This document shows positions 18,535 through 25,382 of a stretch of 64,000 bases of DNA, piece after piece. Made by a program: the position numbers and the translations under genes. The stretch is from assembly GCA_022785125.1 (NCBI GenBank), contig JALFRA010000036.1, positions 1-64,000 of the forward strand. The letters are read 5' to 3'. The notes beneath the pieces were generated by a model, which saw nothing but the letters and a program-made list of their open reading frames with translations, made no database searches and was not told the DNA's origin. How positions within the stretch are numbered: the stretch's first letter is position 1; every line of letters starts with the position of its first letter. The stretch is from Clostridiales bacterium. GTDB taxonomy: Bacteria > Bacillota > Clostridia > Oscillospirales > Oscillospiraceae.

Positions 18535-19929
18535 CTATGAGTCCGCTTCGTGCTGCAAAAAGGTGTAGTAGATCTCCACTTTGGGTCCCTCCACCACAAT
18601 GCGCTCCACGCAGTCCCGGATCACCGCCTGCCGCTCCTCCGGGGTGAGATTGGGCCAGCTGTCTTTGATGCCGGCCGCCTGCTCCCGCAGGTCCTCCATC
18701 CGGGCGGCCCGGCGGCAGGTGGCCTGCTCGGTCTCATAGTCCTGCCGCAGGATCTCCAGCTGCCGGCGCACCTCCCGCACCTCGTCCAGCAACACCGGGT
18801 CCTCCCCCTCGGCAAAGAGCTGGTAGAGCCGCCGCAGCTTGCTCTCCAGCTTGTCCATCTCTCCCTCCAGCTGGGTCAGGGGATCGGGGACGGGGTCGGC
18901 CTCTTGCCCCAGCCGGGCGGACACCCGGAACAGGTCGTGAAGCACCTGCTCCTCCAGTTCCTCCGCCCACACCGCCTCGGCCTGGCAGTTGTCGCCCTTC
19001 TTCATGTGGGGCTTGGAGGGGTCCCGGCCATAGCAGCGCAGCTTATAGCCGTTCTTGCCCCAGCGGATGTATCGCATCCGGGCGCCGCAAGCGCCACAGT
19101 ACACCAGTCCGGTGAGCAGGTGGCCCCCTCCGGCGGCCCGGCGCCCAGAGGCCCGCTCCCTCATCCGGTCCTGCACCAGATAGAACAGTTCCTCGGGCAC
19201 GATGGGCTGGTGAAGGCCCTGGTACTCCTCCCCCTTGTAGGAGATGAGGCCGATGTTGCTCTTGCGGGTGAGGATCTGGGTCACCAGCTTGTCGTATTTC
19301 AGCCCCATTCTGTTTGCGATCCGCTGGGCGGACCACCCCTTCAGGTAGAGCTCGTACATCTGCCGTACCCGGGGGGCGTCTGCATTGGGTACCAGGATGC
19401 CGGTACTCCGGTCGTAGTCGTAGCCGAAGGGCACCCCGCCGCCCCCCATCCAGTAGCCCTGTCGTACCCGCTCCACCATGCCCATCCGGGTACGCAGGTA
19501 GATGTTTTCCCGCTCCAGCTGAGCAAAGGCGGACAGGATACCGATCATGGCCCGCCCGTAAGGGGTGGAGGTGTCAATGCTCTCATTAAGAGAAATAAAA
19601 TCCACTCCGTGGGGCAGAAATACGTCCTCAATGAGATAGAGGGTATCCTTCTGGCTCCTGGACAGCCGGTCCAGCTTGAACACCACCACCGTGGCCACCT
19701 GCCCGCCCCGGGCGTCGGCGATGAGCCTGGTCATCTCCGGCCGGTCCAGATTGCTGCCGCTGTAGCCGCCGTCGGTGTAACAGCGGTAGTTGTCCCACCC
19801 CATAGCCTTGCAGTAGGCCTCCAGCCGCTCGGTCTGAGCCTGGATGGAGTAGCCCTCCTCCGCCTGGGCCTCGGTGGACACCCGGATATAGAGGGCCCGC
19901 AGGGGCTGGTTTTCCACAAGTTCCGTCAT
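18535..19929 (-). CDS. Large serine recombinase of the sigG-intervening element
   Basis: This 464-aa protein has the SpoIVCA/phage-integrase layout. The catalytic resolvase domain begins ALYIRVSTEAQAEEGYSIQAQ (nucleophile Ser about residue 18, in RVST) with FKLDRLSRSQ and the FAQLERENI helix. A recombinase domain follows (PFGYDYDRST, about 150-240), then a zinc ribbon (CGACGARMRY plus later Cys residues), a coiled coil (about 355-425) and a short tail. The start at 19929 has CAGGAGAG upstream; a longer upstream frame lacks support. The stop codon lies about 25 bp from the core repeat. It is the obvious candidate enzyme for excision and integration at sigG. Confidence 0.93.
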   Translation of the reverse strand: MTELVENQPLRALYIRVSTEAQAEEGYSIQAQTERLEAYCKAMGWDNYRCYTDGGYSGSNLDRPEMTRLIADARGGQVATVVVFKLDRLSRSQKDTLYLIEDVFLPHGVDFISLNESIDTSTPYGRAMIGILSAFAQLERENIYLRTRMGMVERVRQGYWMGGGGVPFGYDYDRSTGILVPNADAPRVRQMYELYLKGWSAQRIANRMGLKYDKLVTQILTRKSNIGLISYKGEEYQGLHQPIVPEELFYLVQDRMRERASGRRAAGGGHLLTGLVYCGACGARMRYIRWGKNGYKLRCYGRDPSKPHMKKGDNCQAEAVWAEELEEQVLHDLFRVSARLGQEADPVPDPLTQLEGEMDKLESKLRRLYQLFAEGEDPVLLDEVREVRRQLEILRQDYETEQATCRRAARMEDLREQAAGIKDSWPNLTPEERQAVIRDCVERIVVEGPKVEIYYTFLQHEADS

Positions 19930-20005
19930 GTTTCTCTCCTGATGCTGTGTCATGGGGTCCATTGTACCGGATTGTCCCCGTCCGCCGCAATTCCTTTTTC
20001 TGGTA

Positions 20006-20131
20006 TTACCGTTTCCGTCCTCTGGCTCTGGCCTGTCGCAGCAGGCGGACCAGCACCGGATTTTCCACCTGCTGGGGCGGCAAATCCTTGCCGGATACCG
20101 GCTTGCCATTCACATAGCGTTGTACTTCCAT
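20006..20131 (-). CDS. 41-aa basic protein upstream of the recombinase (candidate directionality factor)
   Basis: This short frame begins MEVQRYVNGKPVSGKDL and ends in a strongly basic tail (RLLRQARARGRKR). A good GGAGG lies 8 bp before the ATG. It precedes the recombinase by 76 bp on the same strand, after the terminator of the cargo operon. I do not recognise a family. Its size, charge and position fit a recombination directionality factor or recombinase accessory protein, but that is inference from context. Confidence 0.65.
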   Translation of the reverse strand: MEVQRYVNGKPVSGKDLPPQQVENPVLVRLLRQARARGRKR

Positions 20132-20180
20132 AGTATCGCCTCCGCTTTCAGTGTGCCCGCTTTTGTCAGAAGGCAGACAA

Positions 20181-20210
20181 AAGGACCTGCCGTTTTCACA
20201 GCAGGTCCTT
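20181..20210 (-). terminator. Terminator of the AOR cargo operon
   Basis: A perfect 10-bp stem AAGGACCTGC / GCAGGTCCTT has a 10-nt loop. The minus strand continues TTTTGTC. It separates the thiF-like gene from the 41-aa gene and recombinase, so the latter probably have their own promoter in 20132-20180. Confidence 0.82.
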
Positions 20211-20213
20211 CCA

Positions 20214-20930
20214 TTAACATATTCCGCAGACGGGGCAGCCCGTGCCCCGCTCCACCGGCACACGATCCAGCTCCAGCCGCTTGCCGTCATAGAGCAACAT
20301 CTCTCCCGGAATGGGGTTGTGCCCCAGCAGCATCTGGAGGGCAACGGTAGCCATCAGGGAGGCCACCGCTCCGGTAACTGCCCCCAGGGCCTGACCGTCC
20401 TCCTCCGGCGCAGTCCCGGCATAGCAGCAGGCTAAACAGGGAGTTTTTCCAAACTCCACCGCCATCACCGAGCCGTACCAACCCTCTACCCCGCCGTTGA
20501 CCAACGGAATGCGCTTCTGAGCGCAGGCGGCATTGAGGGCCAATCGTGCAGGCAGGTTATCCACCGCCGCCACCGCCAGCTGGCAGTCCGCCAGCAGCTC
20601 TGCCCCCTTTTTCTCGTCCAGCCAGGCCTCCATCCCCTCCACCCGTAGGTCCGGGTTAAAGGTGGACAGCCGCCGGGCGGCCGCCGCCGCCTTGGGGCGG
20701 CCCAAGTCGGCCTGGTCAAAGAGGAACTGCCGGTTCAGGTTGCTGAGGGATACGATATCCCCGTCCACCACCACCAGCCGGCCCACTCCGGCACCAGCCA
20801 GGGCATAGAGCAGCGGGCCCCCCAGGCCCCCGGCTCCCACCACCAGCACCGAGGAGGACGCCAGCTTCCGCTGGCCCTCCGGTCCGATCTCCGGGATGGC
20901 CAGCTGCCGTCGGTATCGCTCCAGTTCCAC
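20214..20930 (-). CDS. HesA/MoeB/ThiF-family adenylyltransferase
   Basis: This 238-aa E1-like enzyme has the nucleotide-binding VVGAGGLGGPLLYALAGAGVG loop, the VDGDIVSLSNLNRQFLF motif and two CxxC-type zinc pairs (CLACC about 166, CPVCGIC at the C-terminus). It activates the C-terminal Gly-Gly of a ubiquitin-like sulfur carrier. The carrier gene (MoaD-like) lies 9 bp upstream, so this pair probably feeds sulfur to the pterin cofactor of the adjacent oxidoreductase. GGAGG precedes a GTG start. Confidence 0.88.
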   Translation of the reverse strand: MELERYRRQLAIPEIGPEGQRKLASSSVLVVGAGGLGGPLLYALAGAGVGRLVVVDGDIVSLSNLNRQFLFDQADLGRPKAAAAARRLSTFNPDLRVEGMEAWLDEKKGAELLADCQLAVAAVDNLPARLALNAACAQKRIPLVNGGVEGWYGSVMAVEFGKTPCLACCYAGTAPEEDGQALGAVTGAVASLMATVALQMLLGHNPIPGEMLLYDGKRLELDRVPVERGTGCPVCGIC

Positions 20931-20939
20931 AGCACCCTC

Positions 20940-21188
20940 CTAACCGCCGCCGCACACGGGGATAAACTCCACCACGCTGTCCGGTCCCGTGGGGGTGCGG
21001 AAGCCCTTCTCCGCCCCGGCGGAGCGTTTGTCCACAATGATGTGGCTCCGCTTGGCCAGCCGGTAGACCTCAGCTCCGCGGCGCTTTTTGATTTGATCCA
21101 GCAGCCGGGACACGTTGGTCCCGTCCATTGGTTCCTCCCGGCAGCCGGTAAGGTCTGCCAACCGGCCGTGATAGCGCACCAACGCCAT
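20940..21188 (-). CDS. MoaD/ThiS-family sulfur carrier protein
   Basis: This 82-aa beta-grasp protein ends in VEFIPVCGGG, the C-terminal Gly-Gly needed for adenylation and thiocarboxylation. It starts one base after the AOR stop codon, with GGAGGGG as RBS. MoaD-like proteins beside AOR genes are thought to serve tungstopterin synthesis. The downstream ThiF-like protein is its expected activating enzyme. Confidence 0.85.
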   Translation of the reverse strand: MALVRYHGRLADLTGCREEPMDGTNVSRLLDQIKKRRGAEVYRLAKRSHIIVDKRSAGAEKGFRTPTGPDSVVEFIPVCGGG

Positions 21189-21189
21189 A

Positions 21190-23088
21190 TTATCCCCCCT
21201 CCGGCAGGGGGATGCCCAGGTGCTTCAGCCGCTTGGCGGTGGGCACGCCGCGGGAATCCCAGCCCCGGACCTTGTAATATACCGGCAGCATCTTGTCCAG
21301 AGGCACCACGGTGTCCGGCCGTTCCGGGTCCTGAGGCGTCTTGGTGAGCCGTCCGGGCAGAGCGTCGTCCGCCGCCGTCAGACCCTCCCGCAGATTGTAC
21401 AGCCGCTCCACATTGTAGCTGCGCTCCCCCACGGTGAAGAATTTGCCGATGGTCATGGGCAGGCCGGTGACCAGAGAAATGGACTTGCTGTGGGGCACCA
21501 GCATACAGTTGATGGGCATGATCCAGGGCATAAACTTCCAGATTTGACCCAGCAGGGGCCGGGCGGACAGCATCACCTTGCCCGCCGCCCGGCAGGCAAA
21601 GCTGGCAGGTCCAAATTTGAACAGGATGCCGGGGATCATGGCCTGCATGGTGAACAGGCAGAACCCGGCGGCGGAGGCCGCTTCCATGCCGTTCTGGAAG
21701 AACACCGTTAGTTCCGGCTTGCCCTTGGGGGTCTGGGCGTCCATGCTGATGACGCCCACCGACTCCAACAGGGCCAGATAACCGCCATTCAGATGACAGC
21801 CGCCCCGGTTGGCAGTGGCGTAGCCCAGACCCATGCCTACGCTCTTCCGGGGCTCATAGGCCGCCAGCTCCAGCCCCTTGGCGTGGATGGCAAAGTCGAC
21901 TCCGCCGTACTTCTCGCTCAACACCTTGCTGCCCACCGCCAGTTCTCCGGCGGGGCCACGGCGATAGGCCACATCCTCCACTACTCGGGGCAAGTCGTCG
22001 GGCTGGCCCGGCTTCAGGCCGAAATCACCCATTCCCTTCTCCTGAAGTTCCATGGCAAAGGCGATGGTGCCCGCCAGGGAGATGGTGTCCATGCCCAGCA
22101 GGTCGCACTTGTAGTTGAGTTCATTGATGAGGTCCAGGTCCCGGTTCTCCAGGTTGGGTCCAAAGAGGCCCAATGTCTCGTACTCCGGCCCCTTGACCTC
22201 CTTGCCCTTTACCTTCACACGCCGCTCACAGCGGATGGGGCAGCTGACGCAGCCGCTGTTCCGGGTGAGCCTGGTGTCCGCCAGAGTCTCGCCGCTGACC
22301 TCCTCGTAGTGCTCGTACCGGCCCCGGGTGAAGTTATGGGTAGGCAGCACGCCGGAGGCGTTGGCCTTGCTCACCAGGCCCGCTGAGCCGTACCGGGGCA
22401 GACTGTCCCCGGTCATGGGGTGCTTTTTCAGCAGCTTGACCCACTTGCGGGTGTGGGCCTCGAAGCCCTCAGGGTTGTCCTTTACAACCTCCCGTGTGCC
22501 GAAGGCAATGACTGCTTTCAGATTCTTGCTGCCCATGACCGCCCCGGCGCCGCAGCGCCCGGCTACCCGCTCGCCGCTGGCGGCGCAGGCAAAGCGCACC
22601 CCGTTCTCTCCGGCGGGGCCGATGACCAGCTTGCCATACCGCTCCGGCAGCTCCTCCTGGGTGCGTTCGGTGTCCAGGCCCTGGAGCTGGGGGCAGGCCT
22701 CGATGCGGATCTTGCCGTCCTCCACCACCACCATACTCAGCTCCGGGGCCTTTCCGCACAGGATAAGCCCGTCAAAGCCCGCCTTTTTCAGCAGCATCCC
22801 GAAGGGTCCGCCGCAGTTGGAGGAGGCGATACCGCCGGTGAGGACGTTTTTAAAGGTCATATTGAACCGGCTGGAGCTGGGGGCGCCGGTGTCGTTCATG
22901 GGTCCGGTGTTGACGATGAGCACCGCCTCCCGGCTGAGGGGGTCCAGTCCCGCCGGGGTCAGATCGGTAAGCAGCCGGGCCCCCAGGGCCTTGCCTCCCA
23001 GATATTGCTCAAACAGTTTGGCGGAGATGGTACACTTCCGCCACCGCCCATTTGTCAGATCCACTTGGGCATAGACCGGCAGGATCAT
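21190..23088 (-). CDS. Aldehyde:ferredoxin oxidoreductase (tungsten-pterin enzyme)
   Basis: This 632-aa protein has the AOR N-terminal domain (ARLLTDLTPAGLDPLSREAVLIVNTGP, then the SSNCGGPFGMLLKKAGFDGLIL pterin-binding region). The 4Fe-4S motif CVSCPIRC lies in the middle, with a later Cys in ATANRGGCHLNGGY. AOR oxidises aldehydes to acids with ferredoxin, or runs in reverse. The start at 23088 overlaps the polyferredoxin stop (ATGA), so upstream frame extension is rejected. The expected aldehyde could come from the Fe-ADH upstream. Which aldehyde is used cannot be told. Confidence 0.9.
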   Translation of the reverse strand: MILPVYAQVDLTNGRWRKCTISAKLFEQYLGGKALGARLLTDLTPAGLDPLSREAVLIVNTGPMNDTGAPSSSRFNMTFKNVLTGGIASSNCGGPFGMLLKKAGFDGLILCGKAPELSMVVVEDGKIRIEACPQLQGLDTERTQEELPERYGKLVIGPAGENGVRFACAASGERVAGRCGAGAVMGSKNLKAVIAFGTREVVKDNPEGFEAHTRKWVKLLKKHPMTGDSLPRYGSAGLVSKANASGVLPTHNFTRGRYEHYEEVSGETLADTRLTRNSGCVSCPIRCERRVKVKGKEVKGPEYETLGLFGPNLENRDLDLINELNYKCDLLGMDTISLAGTIAFAMELQEKGMGDFGLKPGQPDDLPRVVEDVAYRRGPAGELAVGSKVLSEKYGGVDFAIHAKGLELAAYEPRKSVGMGLGYATANRGGCHLNGGYLALLESVGVISMDAQTPKGKPELTVFFQNGMEAASAAGFCLFTMQAMIPGILFKFGPASFACRAAGKVMLSARPLLGQIWKFMPWIMPINCMLVPHSKSISLVTGLPMTIGKFFTVGERSYNVERLYNLREGLTAADDALPGRLTKTPQDPERPDTVVPLDKMLPVYYKVRGWDSRGVPTAKRLKHLGIPLPEGG

Positions 23089-23513
23089 GCTCCCACCCCT
23101 TCCTTCATGGTGATGGCCCCAATGCCGCAGGCCCGGGCGCACAGACCGCAGCCCACGCATTTGTCCGGAGCGCTCAACTGGGCAAATACCTCCAGATCCC
23201 CTTTCTGCCGGGGCAGGCTGATGGACAGGCAGGAGAAGCCGCAGGCAAGCACGCACATGGAGCAGGCGGTACACAGCTTGGTGTCGATGATCGGTCTGGG
23301 CCACGTTTCCTTGGGCACCTTATGGCTGTAGAGGCCGGGCAGAGGCCCCTCAATGGCACCCCTGGGGCACACCCGGCCGCACACCCCGCACTGGGTACAG
23401 CGGACGGGATCGATGGTATGTACCTGCTTGACCGTTCCGGTGATGGCCCCCACCGGGCAGCTTTTGGCGCACAGGGTACAGCCCACGCAGTTTTCTGTGA
23501 TCTGGTACGGCAT
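23085..23513 (-). CDS. Polyferredoxin with four 4Fe-4S motifs
   Basis: This 142-aa protein contains four CxxCxxCxxxC motifs: CVGCTLCAKSC, CTQCGVCGRVC, CTACSMCVLAC and CVGCGLCARAC. It has no membrane segment. It is the likely electron acceptor/donor for the AOR encoded immediately downstream with a 4-bp overlap. AAGGAGG lies 8 bp before the ATG at 23513. The fusion-like doubling of a two-cluster ferredoxin is typical of AOR partner subunits. Confidence 0.9.
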   Translation of the reverse strand: MPYQITENCVGCTLCAKSCPVGAITGTVKQVHTIDPVRCTQCGVCGRVCPRGAIEGPLPGLYSHKVPKETWPRPIIDTKLCTACSMCVLACGFSCLSISLPRQKGDLEVFAQLSAPDKCVGCGLCARACGIGAITMKEGVGA

Positions 23514-23541
23514 CCAGATCCCTCCTTCCCGCATCATAGAA

Positions 23542-23569
23542 AAGCCCGCCCCGCAGCCGGGGCGGGCTT
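23542..23569 (-). terminator. Terminator after the Fe-ADH gene
   Basis: A 12-bp perfect stem AAGCCCGCCCCG / CGGGGCGGGCTT has a 4-nt loop and is followed by TTTTCT on the minus strand. Only 28 bp separate it from the polyferredoxin start, so downstream cargo genes depend on read-through or a promoter overlapping the hairpin. Confidence 0.82.
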
Positions 23570-23581
23570 GACTGCCTGAAC

Positions 23582-24784
23582 TCAGGCCTCTTCCTTGGCG
23601 CACACCGCCTCCATCAGCTTGCGGGCGTGCTCCCGGGTAAAGTACCGGGGCACAGGATAGGTGCCGTGGCACTCCTGGAAGGCCATGTCGATCACCTCCT
23701 CGATGGCGGAGGCGGGGAACTTTTCAAACCGGGTGGGAATGCCCATCTGCCGGTTGAGCTTGTAGAGCAGCTTCACAAAGCGGGTGGCCTTGATCTGGTC
23801 GCTGTCCCCCGGCATCCCCAGCTTGAGCATCCGGCCCAACTCGGCAAACTGCTTACTACATACAGGCAGGTAGTAGCGCATGATGTGGGGCAGCAGCACC
23901 GCGTTGGCCAGACCGTGGGGCACGCCAAACTTGCCGCCGATGGTATGGGCAAAGGCGTGGACGTAGCCCACATAAGTACGGGTAAAGGCCATACCCGCGA
24001 AGAAGGAGGCGGTGAGCAGGGCCTCCCGGCCCTCCAGATCGGCGGGGTCCTCCTGGACCTTGGGCAGGTACTGGAAAATGAGCCCGACGGCAATGCGGGC
24101 CTGGCGGTCGGTCTCCTCGTCAGCATAGCCCGCCACATAAGCCTCCAGGGCGTGGGTCAGGGCGTCCAGAGCGGTGTGGGCGGTGGTGTGCTTGGGCAGG
24201 CCCACCGTCAGCTCCGGGTCCAGAATGGCGAACATGGGCACCAGCTTGGGGTCAAGCAGCTGCTTTTTGCTGTGTGTGGCGGAGTCCGAGATGATGGCGG
24301 CCACGGTGGTCTCGCTGCCGGTACCGGCGGTGGTGGGCACCGCGATGAGGGGCAGGGGCCGGCGGCGCACCTTCAGCATCCCGGCCAGGGCCTCGGCGCT
24401 GGTGTGGTTGGCCACGGCGGCGGCTACTGCCTTGGCGGTGTCCATCACCGATCCGCCGCCCACCGCCACCACCGCGTCGCAGCCGGAGCAGGCCTTTTTG
24501 GCCTCAGCCACGATGGCAAAGGTTGGATCGGGCTGCACCCCGTCATACACAACATGGTCCACGCCCGCGCTCCGGATGCTCTCCTCCACCCCGTCCAGCA
24601 GGCCGGACTGGTGGAGGAAGGAATCTGTGATCACCAGCGCCTTCTTGGCGCCCAGCATGCCCAACAGGCGGCCAGTTTCCCTGGCCCGGCCCGGCCCAAT
24701 GTAGGTCACAGGTGTAGGTTTGCTGACAATTTTGATGACCGGTTTGCGCACGGCCACGCTCAGCTTTGACATGGTGGTATTCAT
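23582..24784 (-). CDS. Iron-containing alcohol dehydrogenase
   Basis: This 400-aa protein of the Fe-ADH family has the NAD-binding VAVGGGSVMDTAKAVAAAVAN motif and the metal-ligand region HAFAHTIGGKFGVPHGLANAVLLPHIM with spaced histidines. It interconverts alcohols and aldehydes. With the downstream AOR and ferredoxin it would form an alcohol-aldehyde-acid route linked to NAD(P)H and ferredoxin. GGAGGAGAGG precedes the ATG. It is the first cargo gene after the right end of the element and has its own sigma-A promoter. Confidence 0.92.
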   Translation of the reverse strand: MNTTMSKLSVAVRKPVIKIVSKPTPVTYIGPGRARETGRLLGMLGAKKALVITDSFLHQSGLLDGVEESIRSAGVDHVVYDGVQPDPTFAIVAEAKKACSGCDAVVAVGGGSVMDTAKAVAAAVANHTSAEALAGMLKVRRRPLPLIAVPTTAGTGSETTVAAIISDSATHSKKQLLDPKLVPMFAILDPELTVGLPKHTTAHTALDALTHALEAYVAGYADEETDRQARIAVGLIFQYLPKVQEDPADLEGREALLTASFFAGMAFTRTYVGYVHAFAHTIGGKFGVPHGLANAVLLPHIMRYYLPVCSKQFAELGRMLKLGMPGDSDQIKATRFVKLLYKLNRQMGIPTRFEKFPASAIEEVIDMAFQECHGTYPVPRYFTREHARKLMEAVCAKEEA

Positions 24785-24831
24785 AAGGTCCTCTCCTCCC
24801 GACCGCCCACGCTCCGCGGTTTGTTTTCTTT

Positions 24832-24860
24832 ATTTTACCACCAACCTACTCAAGAATCAA
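24832..24860 (-). promoter_or_regulatory. Sigma-A promoter for the element's Fe-ADH
   Basis: TTGATT (24860-24855), a 17-bp spacer and TAAAAT (24837-24832) lie 48 bp before the Fe-ADH start. The site is inside the element's right end, so cargo expression does not depend on sigG transcription. Confidence 0.7.
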
Positions 24861-25196
24861 GATTCTGAAACCTGGAGTTTGAATTTTAGTTTTCCCCAAA
24901 ATGCCTATCATCGGCACGCCGTAGGTGGAAAAACGCACGTCCAGATCGGTGTTAAAATTATCAATGGCTTTGATGAGTCCGATACACCCCACCTGGAACA
25001 GATCGTCGGCGTTCTCCCCCCGACCGGAAAACTTCTGGATCACCGACAGCACCAGGCGCAGGTTGCCTGCGATGAGCTGCTCCCGGGCCTCCATGTCCCC
25101 CTGTTTCACCCGCCGGAGCAGTTCCATGGTCTCCTCGTTTTTCAGTACCTTCAGCTTTGCCGTATTGACGCCGCAGATCTCAACCTTTCCCTGCAT
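24846..25196 (-). CDS. sigG: sigG 5' fragment: SigG regions 1-2 with a 19-aa element-encoded tail
   Basis: This 116-aa frame starts MQGKVEICGVNTAKLKVL, a typical SigG N-terminus, with AAGGAGG 8 bp upstream. It contains intact region 2 (NLRLVLSVIQKFSGRGENADDLFQVGCIGLIKAIDNF, then VRFSTYGVPMI). At residue 97 the homology stops and 19 residues encoded by the element follow before a stop codon. Without regions 3-4 this product cannot recognise promoters as a full sigma. Residues 1-97 plus the 159 residues of the other fragment give 256 aa, close to the 260 aa of B. subtilis SigG. No frameshift or stop is seen in either half. Confidence 0.93.
   Translation of the reverse strand: MQGKVEICGVNTAKLKVLKNEETMELLRRVKQGDMEAREQLIAGNLRLVLSVIQKFSGRGENADDLFQVGCIGLIKAIDNFNTDLDVRFSTYGVPMIGILGKTKIQTPGFRILILE
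24890..24935 (-). repeat. attR-like junction: 10-bp core plus element right arm
   Basis: The core TGCCGATGAT (minus; plus 24907-24916) is identical to 18500-18509. Outside is sigG coding for FSTYGV. Inside is the element arm AGGCATTTTGGGGAAAAC (minus strand). The arm's GGGAAAA mirrors the TTTTCCC of the other element end, as expected for attP half-sites. Confidence 0.85.
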
Positions 25197-25226
25197 GGCC
25201 CCTGCCTCCTTCTCTTTGTCTGTGTT

Positions 25227-25255
25227 CAGTATGTCCCCGGCGGTTTCTTTCATAC
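25227..25255 (-). promoter_or_regulatory. Forespore (SigF/SigG-type) promoter of sigG
   Basis: GTATG (25255-25251), a 17-bp spacer and CATACTG (25233-25227) fit the SigG consensus GHATR-N17/18-CATnHTA with one mismatch. GGACATACTG also fits the SigF -10 consensus GGnnAnAmTR. The site is about 30 bp before the sigG start codon. B. subtilis sigG is transcribed by SigF and autoregulated by SigG, so position and sequence agree. Confidence 0.6.
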
Positions 25256-25315
25256 GGCGGCCCCACCGTCAATCTTTTTTATCGTGGGACCTCTTTCGAT
25301 GGACTTCGGTGCCTC

Positions 25316-25344
25316 TTGTACTCTGACCTTATTTCCATTATACT
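25316..25344 (+). promoter_or_regulatory. Sigma-A promoter for the MocR gene
   Basis: TTGTAC (25316-25321), a 17-bp spacer and TATACT (25339-25344) lie 38 bp before the MocR start codon, divergent from sigG. Confidence 0.6.
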
Positions 25345-25382
25345 GAGCAAAAAGAAGAATCAGGTCAGACAGGAGGATCTCT

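Larger units (their letters stand above)
18500..24906 (-). mobile_element. sigG-intervening element (skin-like, 6,407 bp)
   Basis: This is the DNA between the two copies of the 10-bp repeat that splits sigG. It contains a large serine recombinase at its left end, a 41-aa basic protein, and the genes thiF-like, moaD-like, AOR, polyferredoxin and Fe-ADH, all on the sigG strand. Removing one repeat unit plus the element rejoins the sigG reading frame as YGVPMI-VGEIRRYLRDN, matching the uninterrupted SigG consensus (B. subtilis has YAVPMI-IGEIRRYLRDN). The layout matches sigK skin elements in logic: recombinase adjacent to the junction, direct-repeat core, precise in-frame restoration. It could instead be a stable inactivating insertion. 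Confidence 0.9.

Noticed and set aside
20149-20178. A SigF-type promoter for the 41-aa gene and recombinase (GGGCACACTG with a weak GTCTG)
   Set aside because: The -10 fits SigF, but the -35 matches only 3 of 5 positions and the predicted start would fall inside the ribosome binding site. The recombinase promoter remains unidentified.
18019-25196. Calling the split gene sigK with a classical skin element
   Set aside because: The N-terminus (VEICGVNTAKL) and the VGEIRRYLRDN/YEPVYEHGGD segments are SigG features. SigK has a pro-sequence and different region 3, neither seen here.
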